This document shows positions 15,547-21,845 of a DNA stretch of 21,845 nucleotides, piece after piece. Under the pieces are notes generated by a model. It saw only the letters and a list, made by a program, of their open reading frames with translations. It did not search any database and had not been told where the DNA came from. The stretch covers positions 11,751-33,595 of the forward strand of contig JAADGX010000234.1 in assembly GCA_013152135.1 (NCBI GenBank), written 5' to 3'. Positions within the stretch are counted from its first letter, which is position 1. The number at the start of each line of letters is the position of its first letter. Source of the DNA: Chlorobiota bacterium (GTDB taxonomy: Bacteria; Bacteroidota; Ignavibacteria; SZUA-365; JAADGX01). The translations under genes were made by a program, and so were the position numbers.

Positions 15547-16605
15547 ATGTCACCGAATCCTGCCATCTACGTTATCAATCCCGGTTCTACATCAACCAAG
15601 CTTGCCGTATTCGCCGGTGATCGTCTTGTCCATGCGAAATCGATCAAGCACGGCTCCGCTAAAGGAATATCTCCGTGGGAGAGTTACACCCACCGCTACC
15701 AGGCCATTAAGCGGTTTTTCGCCACCGCGTCACATAAATGGCCTCCCGATGCCGTTGTCGGAAGGGGTGGGTTATTGAAATCAGTACGGGGAGGAACGTA
15801 TATCGTTACCCAGGCAATGTTGAACGACGCACGGAACAATCTCCAGGGTAAACACGCTTCGAATCTCGGCTGCGTGTTGGCCGATGATCTGGCTCGGGAA
15901 TTCGGTGTCCCCGCATACATCGTCGACCCGATTTCCACCGATGAATTCGAGCCGGTGGCACGGCTTTCAGGGCATCCGTTGATCGAGCGCCGTGCACTGT
16001 CGCATGCCCTCAGCATCCATGCCGTAGCCCGTGCAGGCGCAAAAAAAATCGGGAAGGAATTCAAATCCGCGCGTGTTATTGTCGCCCATCTTGGAGGAGG
16101 CATATCCATCGCCCCCGTCCGAAAGGGCAGAATCATTGATGTTAACGATGCTTCCAGCGCGGGGCCCTTCTCTCCGGACCGTACGGGCGGCCTGCCTCTT
16201 CAACCATTCATTTCGCTATGTTTTTCCGGGAAATACTCGGAATCGGAAATACGAAAAGTAGTGATGGGAAACGGCGGTCTCAAAGCGTACCTCGGCACCC
16301 CTGATCTTGAAAAAATCGAACGCCGCATAACGAAGGGCGACAAGCGGGCACTCCTCGTAATCAATGCCATGTGTTACCAAATTGCCAAGGAAATCGGGTC
16401 CATGGCGACCGTTCTCGAGGGCAAGGTTGATTGTATCGCCTTGACAGGCGGGATGGTCAATTCTACGCGCATCGTCCGGCAAATACGGCGACGCATCCGG
16501 TGGATCGCGCCGGTTTTCATCTTTAAAGGTGAACACGAAATGCGCGCACTGGCCGAGGGAGCGCTACGCGTGCTCACCGGCCGGGAACGCGCACGTATCT
16601 ATTGA
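15547..16605 (+). CDS. buk: Butyrate kinase-family acyl kinase
   Basis: A 352-residue acetokinase-family enzyme (butyrate kinases are about 355). It would make ATP from an acyl phosphate and ADP. Seen: the phosphate-1 loop NPGSTSTK (11-18), GRGGLLKSVRGG, DPISTDEFEPVARLSG, HLGGGIS, the DASSAGPFSPDRTGGLP segment, and ALTGGM near the end, all in the butyrate kinase order. The ATG at 15547 follows GGGGGTG. It is the first of three closely spaced plus-strand genes with the oxidoreductase subunits and a phosphotransacylase domain. The real acid may be isobutyrate, isovalerate or an aryl acetate rather than butyrate: the operon contains a 2-oxoacid oxidoreductase, but no beta-oxidation-type butyrate genes. 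Confidence 0.93.
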   Translation: MSPNPAIYVINPGSTSTKLAVFAGDRLVHAKSIKHGSAKGISPWESYTHRYQAIKRFFATASHKWPPDAVVGRGGLLKSVRGGTYIVTQAMLNDARNNLQGKHASNLGCVLADDLAREFGVPAYIVDPISTDEFEPVARLSGHPLIERRALSHALSIHAVARAGAKKIGKEFKSARVIVAHLGGGISIAPVRKGRIIDVNDASSAGPFSPDRTGGLPLQPFISLCFSGKYSESEIRKVVMGNGGLKAYLGTPDLEKIERRITKGDKRALLVINAMCYQIAKEIGSMATVLEGKVDCIALTGGMVNSTRIVRQIRRRIRWIAPVFIFKGEHEMRALAEGALRVLTGRERARIY

Positions 16606-16620
16606 GACAAAGGAAAGACC

Positions 16621-18462
16621 ATGAGACGTGAAGACACACACAAGGAAACAGAACGCTTATCACTATCCCAACCGAGACTATCAATGAAAACCCTTCTTTC
16701 AGGAAACGAAGCCATCGCCAGGGGAGCATACGAGGCCGGGGTTCGTTTCGGTACCGGGTACCCCGGTACTCCAAGTACAGAAATCCTTGAGGCTTTTGCG
16801 ACCTACAAGGATGTTATCGCGGAATGGGCGCCCAACGAAAAGGTCGCCCTGGAAGTCGGTGTCGGAGCCGCCGTGGGTGGACGTCGCGCTTTCGTCACCA
16901 TGAAGCACGTCGGCCTCAACGTAGCCGCCGATCCCCTGTTCAGCGCTGCTTACGCCGGTGTCAACGCCGGCCTGGTCATCATCTCCGCCGACGATCCCGG
17001 GATGCATTCATCCCAAAATGAACAGGACAATCGTCATTTTGCCCGGGCCGCAAAAATCCCCTTGTTGGAACCCAGCAACAGTCAAGAAGCTAAAGAATTC
17101 ATGAAGCTCGCGTTCGAACTAAGCGAGCAGTTCGATATCCCGGTGCTTGTGCGTCTTACCACACGCATCAGCCATTCTAAAACGGTATGTACTCTCGACG
17201 AACCACAGCGTGAAGACATCAAGCCATACCGGAAAAATCCCATGAAGAACGTCCTGCTTCCGGCCTATGCCCGTCCCCGTCACAAGATTCTCGAGGAAAC
17301 ACTGAAAAAACTGGTGGATTACGGCAACAAGGCTTTCCAAATCAATGCCATCGACGTGGGGTCCTCCGAGGTAGGAATTATTACCAGTGGCGTTGCGTAC
17401 CAGTACAGCAAGGAAGCAATACCGGAAGCTTCGTTCCTTAAAATCGGCTTAAGTTATCCGCTGCCGCAAAAACTCATCCGCTATTTTGCGCACATGGTGA
17501 AACGTCTCTACATCGTGGAAGAGCTGGAGCCGTTTCTCGAAGAACAAATCCGCGCCATGGGGATCGAGGTACACGGCGGAAAAGACATGATTCCCATCAC
17601 CGGCGAATTAAACGCCGAACTCGTCGCCGACGCGTTCCGTTCCTGCGAGCCCGGTCTGGTTGCACTGGAAAGCACAAAACAACGAATCGAGGTCAGCGTC
17701 CCGGACCGTCCTCCCACTCTGTGCCCCGGATGCGGACATCGCGGCGTCATGTACGTGCTGCACAAGCTGCATCTGACCGTTACAGGCGATATCGGCTGCT
17801 ACACTCTTGGTGCCCTGCCGCCGCTGAAAGCCATGGACACCTGCTTGTGTATGGGTGCGGGGATCAGCATGGCGTACGGAATGGAAGTTGCGCATGGAGA
17901 ACGAATGGCCCGGAAAACCGTCGCCGTGATTGGAGACTCGACGTTTGTCCATTCCGGAATCACTGCCCTTACGAATATCGTGTACAACCAGGGGATCTCT
18001 ACCATTATCATCCTGGACAATCACACGACAGCAATGACAGGACATCAGGGACATCCGGGAACAGGGAAAAACCTGACCCGCCAGCACGCTCCCGAGTTCG
18101 ATTTAAGAAAATTGTGTGAAGCTATCGGTGTCCGGCGGGTCCGGATTGTCGATCCATACAATTTGGAAGAAACGGAAACAGTTGTAAAAGAGGAACTCTC
18201 AGCGGATGAAACCAGCGTCATTATCGCTGCCGCTCCCTGCGTTCTCGAGAAAAAAATCGTACAGGGTCCACCGGAGAAAGTGATCCTGGCGAAATGTACA
18301 AAATGCGGCGTCTGTTTCCAGCTTGGGTGCGCGGGCGTGGGTATGGAAAACGGAGAGGTGGTTATCGATGATCTCTTGTGCACCGGATGCACGTTGTGCG
18401 AGCAGGTGTGTACCTTCGATGCCGTGATTCCCATGACGGAGGAGGTCGATAACCATGAATAA
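16621..18462 (+). CDS. iorA: Indolepyruvate:ferredoxin oxidoreductase alpha subunit
   Basis: A 613-residue cytosolic subunit. It decarboxylates 2-oxoacids (classically indole-, phenyl- and hydroxyphenylpyruvate) to acyl-CoA and reduces ferredoxin. Seen: N-terminal pyrimidine-binding region with GTGYPGTPSTEI, CPGCGHRG (Cys368, Cys371), the thiamine diphosphate motif GDS (438-440) with Asn467, and two C-terminal iron-sulfur motifs, Cys559/562/565/570 and Cys587/590/593/597. The fourth cysteines are followed by Ala and Thr, not the usual Pro. The start at 16621 has AAAGGAA upstream. It gives about 21 extra residues before the common IorA start (Met22, no ribosome site). It follows buk by 15 bases and overlaps the next gene by 8. 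Confidence 0.95.
   Translation: MRREDTHKETERLSLSQPRLSMKTLLSGNEAIARGAYEAGVRFGTGYPGTPSTEILEAFATYKDVIAEWAPNEKVALEVGVGAAVGGRRAFVTMKHVGLNVAADPLFSAAYAGVNAGLVIISADDPGMHSSQNEQDNRHFARAAKIPLLEPSNSQEAKEFMKLAFELSEQFDIPVLVRLTTRISHSKTVCTLDEPQREDIKPYRKNPMKNVLLPAYARPRHKILEETLKKLVDYGNKAFQINAIDVGSSEVGIITSGVAYQYSKEAIPEASFLKIGLSYPLPQKLIRYFAHMVKRLYIVEELEPFLEEQIRAMGIEVHGGKDMIPITGELNAELVADAFRSCEPGLVALESTKQRIEVSVPDRPPTLCPGCGHRGVMYVLHKLHLTVTGDIGCYTLGALPPLKAMDTCLCMGAGISMAYGMEVAHGERMARKTVAVIGDSTFVHSGITALTNIVYNQGISTIIILDNHTTAMTGHQGHPGTGKNLTRQHAPEFDLRKLCEAIGVRRVRIVDPYNLEETETVVKEELSADETSVIIAAAPCVLEKKIVQGPPEKVILAKCTKCGVCFQLGCAGVGMENGEVVIDDLLCTGCTLCEQVCTFDAVIPMTEEVDNHE
18441..18446 (+). promoter_or_regulatory. Ribosome-binding site for the IorB-Ptb fusion gene
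   Basis: A full GGAGGT lies eight bases before the ATG at 18455, inside the last codons of iorA. It settles the start and implies strong, coupled translation. Confidence 0.85.
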
Positions 18463-20062
18463 GCACATGCACAAACCGGAATCGAACATCCTTCTCTGTG
18501 GTGTGGGAGGACAGGGCATCTTACTTGCCAGCGAAATACTATCGGACGTCGCGCTGGCCGCCGGGCTCGACGTCAAGAAAAGTGAAATTCACGGAATGGC
18601 TCAGCGTGGTGGCAGTGTCGTCAGCCACGTCCGTTTCGGCGAAACGGTATACTCGCCAACCGTCAGCCCCGCTGACGCGGACATGATCATTTCATTCGAG
18701 CGCATGGAAACCTTGCGCTACCTCCCCTACGCCAAACCCGATGCCGTCATATTGATGAACGACATGCGCGTCAATCCGACGACAATGAATATTAAACGGG
18801 CATATTACCCCGAAAACGTGGAAGATATTTGTCGCAAGTACTCGAAGTCGTTCTTCATTATTCCCGCATTGAAAATTGCGCGGGATCTCGGTAACCCGAA
18901 AGTCGTCAGCGTGGTCATGCTGGGAGCTGCTTCTCATTTCTACGATATTCCCAAGGAGAAATGGGAGGATGCCATTGCAAGGCGCGTTCCTGAAAAATTC
19001 CGTGAACTCAACATGGCGGCCTTTACTCAAGGCCGAGAAGTAGTCCGGCAACCACACATACATTTGACCCTGGAATCAGAACAAGAAGGAAGTACCGATC
19101 AGCACGGTACAACCATCGTTTCTTTCGATCAGCTTCTGAAAGAAGCTATGAAGACGCCTGAAACTTGTGTCGTTATCGCGGGAGCGCATAATCCAGCCGC
19201 TCTCTCGGCTGGCCTGGAAGCGCTGAAGCTGGGCATAGCCCGACCCATCTTGATCGGCCGGAAGCAAGAAATCCTGCGCATCTTCGAAACGGATTTCAAG
19301 AATCTGAAGGCGGAAGAATTCACGATTATTGATCACAGCGACGACGAGAGCGTTGCCAAAAAAGCAGTCGAAATGATCCGCGACAAAGAAGCGGACATTT
19401 TACTGAAAGGCAGCGTGAACACGACGATACTCATGCGAGCCGTCCTGGACAAAAACAAGGGCTTACGGACGGGCAGACTCCTGAGCGACACGTTCGTATT
19501 CGAATACCCAACTGAAAAGGGATCACGACTCATCATGATAACAGATGGGGGAGTCACACTTCAACCAACAATTCAGCAGAAACTCGAAATCATTCGAAAT
19601 GCGGTGGAAGTGGCCCATGCTCTCGGCAACACGTATCCCAAAGTTGCTCTTCTCGCCGCTTCCGAGACCATTCATCCTAATGTCGCGGCCACGATGGACG
19701 CGGCTGTTATCACGGATATGAACAAGGATGGACGCATCACCGGGTGTGTCATTGAAGGGCCCATGGCATTGGACGTCGCCGTTTCACAAAAGGCTGCACA
19801 AATAAAGGGAATGAAATCCGAGGTCGCGGGACAAGCTGATATTCTGGTCACCGCTTCCATCGATACGGCCAATGTGCTGGCAAAATCAACGACGTATTTC
19901 GCGGGTTTCCGGTTGGCCCATGTCATCGTCGGAGCAGCGGCACCTATTTTAATACCGTCTCGTAGTGACACCAGTGATGCCAAGCTCCTGTCTATCGCAC
20001 TGGGGAACCTGATGAACACGTTCATGAAAACACGGGCAGCGGAGGAAATTTCCGTATCCTGA
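18455..20062 (+). CDS. Fusion protein: indolepyruvate oxidoreductase beta subunit (IorB) + phosphate butyryltransferase-like (Ptb)
   Basis: A single 535-codon frame with two complete domains. Residues 10-197 are IorB (usually about 190 aa): GVGGQGILLASEIL (16-29), SEIHGMAQRGGSV (43-55), ending FTQGREV. Residues about 221-535 are a phosphotransacylase of the PTA/PTB family (usually about 300 aa): ADILLKGSVNT (313-323), GRLLSDTFVFE (340-350), MITDGGVTLQP (361-371), AASETIHPNV (401-410) and VGAAAPILIPSRSD (492-505). The linker (about 198-220) is polar (ESEQEGSTDQHG). No ATG lies near the junction (first is Met232), so separate Ptb synthesis is unlikely. IorB completes the IorA enzyme; Ptb turns acyl-CoA and phosphate into acyl phosphate for the kinase encoded two genes upstream. 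The fusion would place the acyl-CoA producer next to its consumer. I know of no described protein of this build. Confidence 0.92.
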   Translation: MNKHMHKPESNILLCGVGGQGILLASEILSDVALAAGLDVKKSEIHGMAQRGGSVVSHVRFGETVYSPTVSPADADMIISFERMETLRYLPYAKPDAVILMNDMRVNPTTMNIKRAYYPENVEDICRKYSKSFFIIPALKIARDLGNPKVVSVVMLGAASHFYDIPKEKWEDAIARRVPEKFRELNMAAFTQGREVVRQPHIHLTLESEQEGSTDQHGTTIVSFDQLLKEAMKTPETCVVIAGAHNPAALSAGLEALKLGIARPILIGRKQEILRIFETDFKNLKAEEFTIIDHSDDESVAKKAVEMIRDKEADILLKGSVNTTILMRAVLDKNKGLRTGRLLSDTFVFEYPTEKGSRLIMITDGGVTLQPTIQQKLEIIRNAVEVAHALGNTYPKVALLAASETIHPNVAATMDAAVITDMNKDGRITGCVIEGPMALDVAVSQKAAQIKGMKSEVAGQADILVTASIDTANVLAKSTTYFAGFRLAHVIVGAAAPILIPSRSDTSDAKLLSIALGNLMNTFMKTRAAEEISVS

Positions 20063-20201
20063 ATACCACGACGACAACACGCATTCACCAGCCCGTGTTT
20101 CGTCAATGCCATGCATGGGGTACGGCGATAGAGCATTCCAGCGCCCCGACAACGAGCAGGAATAATTCTTCCGGGTGATAAAATGCTAGTTGGGAAAGGC
20201 T

Positions 20202-20936
20202 TTACTGCTTGACGAGGTCTTTGTAACGACCAGCCCAGAAATTCCTTCGCACCCGTATTAATCCCTTTATGTCATCAAGGGCGGTGCGTACAATCTTGAC
20301 CCTGGTATCCAGATCCTCAATCCATTTTACCGGCACGTCGAATATACGGTAGCCGCATTTTTCTCCGATGATAAGTAATTCCGAGTCAAAGAACCAGACG
20401 TTATCCTCGATGCGGGGAATCAGTTTTTCAACCACATCCCTGGTGACGGCCTTGAACCCGCACTGAGCGTCCGAGAACCTGGTGAAAAACATGGCTTTGA
20501 CCATGATGTTGTACGTCCGGGAAATAAACTCCCGCTTGAAGCTGCGCTGTGTATTTGCGCCTTTCATCAAGCGTGAGCCGGTGCCAATATCGTATCCCTT
20601 ATGCGCAAGGGCATCGATCATGGGGGGAAAAGATTCAAGGTTGGTTGAAAGATCCACGTCCATGTAGCTGCAAATGTCGGCGTCCGCACGAAGCCACGTG
20701 TGCTTAAGCGCCCGTCCCCGCCCTTTCTGTTCCAGGCGTTCCAACCTAACACGGGGAAAATCCCGGGAAAGAGCATCAGCGACTTGCGGGGTGGAATCAA
20801 TGGAGGCATTGTCCGCAATAACAATTTCCCATTCATAATCTTCCATCGATTCCGCCAGAAACTGATGGAGAACGGGAATGCTCACCGGGAGCATTTTTTC
20901 TTCATTATAAACAGGAATGGTAACGTTAAGTTTCAT
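20202..20936 (-). CDS. Family 2 glycosyltransferase (dolichol-phosphate sugar synthase-like)
   Basis: A 244-residue GT-A fold enzyme without membrane helices. It opens VTIPVYNEEKMLPVSI, has ADNASIDSTP, the KGRGRALKHTW segment and the metal/nucleotide-sugar motif DVDLSTN (Asp93, Asp95), then GSRLMKGA and QCGFKAVTRD. This pattern is that of polyprenyl/dolichyl-phosphate glucosyl- or mannosyltransferases (ALG5/DPM1/GtrB type), which load a sugar onto a lipid carrier at the inner membrane. The true sugar cannot be told. It is convergent with the fusion gene (139 bases between) and divergent from the transporter gene. ATG at 20936 with only a weak ribosome site. Confidence 0.92.
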   Translation of the reverse strand: MKLNVTIPVYNEEKMLPVSIPVLHQFLAESMEDYEWEIVIADNASIDSTPQVADALSRDFPRVRLERLEQKGRGRALKHTWLRADADICSYMDVDLSTNLESFPPMIDALAHKGYDIGTGSRLMKGANTQRSFKREFISRTYNIMVKAMFFTRFSDAQCGFKAVTRDVVEKLIPRIEDNVWFFDSELLIIGEKCGYRIFDVPVKWIEDLDTRVKIVRTALDDIKGLIRVRRNFWAGRYKDLVKQ

Positions 20937-21227
20937 CGTATATTACTCAAATTCGTGGTAAAAAATACCATCGCCGCACCTCAGTTCCAAAACTGAATAG
21001 GGAAGAAATTCCCCCCATGGATGATCAGGTTCCCGACACGCACTACGCTCCTGTAACCCCGACCAGATCACGATATCTCTGCTATAATTATTCTGCATAC
21101 ACGCCTTCGATTCCCGTCGTGAGATTGTATAAATATCCCGTGTTGCGTATGTTTCAGAAGCTCCTGCACGGACACCCCGTCATCAAGTATTCTCGATAAT
21201 CCTGATCACCATCAATACACTCTGACC
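20937..21227. other. Divergent intergenic region between glycosyltransferase and NSS transporter
   Basis: No gene seen in 291 bases. It holds TGGTA-A5-TACCA (a small palindrome near 20956-20970), a GGGAA/TTCCC hairpin with a GAAA loop (21000-21013) and the transporter promoter described separately. No riboswitch recognised. Confidence 0.5.
21080..21088 (+). promoter_or_regulatory. Extended -10 promoter for the NSS transporter gene
   Basis: TGCTATAAT is a perfect extended -10 element. No good -35 box lies 17 bases upstream, as is common for extended -10 promoters. It would give a leader of about 130 bases before the ATG at 21228. Confidence 0.5.
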
Positions 21228-21845
21228 ATGTCTGATATTCAACGCGAGCAATGGGGCTCACGCATCGGGCTCATCCTTGCGGTCGCCGGAAACGCCGTTG
21301 GACTGGGTAACTTTCTTCGATTTCCAGTACAGGCTGCTTCCAACGGCGGCGGCGCTTTCATGATACCTTATTTCATCGCCTTTCTTCTTCTCGGCATTCC
21401 CCTCATGTGGATCGAATGGGCGATCGGACGGCATGGAGGAAAGTACGGACACAGTTCCGCTCCGGGCATGTTCCATGTCTTGTGGAATCACCCCGTCGCG
21501 AAATACGTCGGCGCCATCGGGATGGTCATATCGACCAGCATCCTCATCTACTATACATACATTGAATCGTGGACACTGGGATACAGCATTTTTTCGATGA
21601 TAGGATTGTACTGGGATGTCGGCTCATTCAAAGAGATGACCAACTTCCTGGCGAGTTATCAAGGCCTCACCAAGACCGCGCATTTCTCCACCTTGTGGCC
21701 TGCGTATCTCCTTATGGTTTTGACGTTCGTTATCAACTTCTATGTTCTATGGAGAGGATTATCCGCGGGCATCGAGAAGCTGGCCAAGATCGCTATGCCT
21801 CTCCTTTTCATTTTCGCCGTTATCCTCGTCGTCAGGGTTTTCACT
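21228..21845 (+). CDS. Sodium-dependent transporter, NSS/SNF family, C-terminal part missing
   Basis: The first 206 codons of a sodium-coupled symporter (family usually 450-520 aa); the frame runs off the right edge. Helix 1 contains GNAVGLGNFLRFP (residues 21-33), the family signature whose Asn and Gly residues line the Na+ and substrate sites in LeuT. NGGGAFMIPYFIAFLLLGIP (39-58) is helix 2, and further helices follow at about 100-125 and 160-205. Bacterial members take up amino acids or related compounds. The substrate cannot be told from this part. An amino acid substrate would fit the 2-oxoacid pathway encoded upstream, but that link is a guess. ATG at 21228 lacks a strong ribosome site. 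Confidence 0.93.
   Translation, partial: MSDIQREQWGSRIGLILAVAGNAVGLGNFLRFPVQAASNGGGAFMIPYFIAFLLLGIPLMWIEWAIGRHGGKYGHSSAPGMFHVLWNHPVAKYVGAIGMVISTSILIYYTYIESWTLGYSIFSMIGLYWDVGSFKEMTNFLASYQGLTKTAHFSTLWPAYLLMVLTFVINFYVLWRGLSAGIEKLAKIAMPLLFIFAVILVVRVFT

Noticed and set aside
19040..19120. Assembly artefact joining iorB and ptb
   Set aside because: The join is in frame, the linker is a plausible polar stretch, and both domains are full length with neighbours of the same pathway. Reads would still be the final test.

Overview
The window is bacterial chromosomal DNA of about 50% GC with tightly packed genes and mostly clear Shine-Dalgarno sequences. It holds two unrelated blocks plus two end genes. 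I cannot name the organism. An MEP-pathway gene (ispD), queA, a Bacteroidota-like metal gene style (HYC/CC/PP-like small protein, YHS protein, DUF2231) and a menaquinol-style Rieske sequence suggest an anaerobic or facultative member of the FCB group or a neighbouring phylum. The good Shine-Dalgarno sequences argue against a typical Bacteroidota genome. This is inference.

Positions 1-13192, all on the minus strand, form a copper/silver homeostasis island. In transcription order it holds a small Cys-rich exported protein, a cusCBA heavy-metal RND efflux pump, and a sensor kinase with a sigma-54 response regulator. A well-matched sigma-54 promoter follows. Downstream of that lie a PII-like protein, a stand-alone Rieske protein, a Met/Cys-rich exported protein with a tandem repeat, a rho-independent terminator, a YHS protein, a DUF2231 membrane protein and a CopB-type (CPH) P-type ATPase cut off by the window edge. 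The likely logic is that the kinase and regulator sense metal and switch on the sigma-54 promoter. The ATPase would then move copper out of the cytoplasm, Met-rich and YHS proteins would buffer it, and CusCBA would expel it across the outer membrane.

Positions 13297-15026 (minus) hold two housekeeping genes, queA and ispD, joined by a one-base stop/start overlap. A 520-base non-coding gap follows.

Positions 15547-20062 (plus) form a three-gene operon: butyrate kinase, indolepyruvate:ferredoxin oxidoreductase alpha subunit, and one ORF that fuses the oxidoreductase beta subunit (IorB) to a phosphotransacylase (Ptb). Together they would run 2-oxoacid -> acyl-CoA + reduced ferredoxin -> acyl phosphate -> free acid + ATP, with the acyl-CoA-making and acyl-CoA-using units physically linked. 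This fusion is the most striking item in the window.

The right end holds a family 2 glycosyltransferase (minus) and, divergently, the first 206 codons of a sodium-dependent NSS/SNF-family transporter (plus). I saw no rRNA, tRNA, CRISPR array, insertion sequence or transposase.
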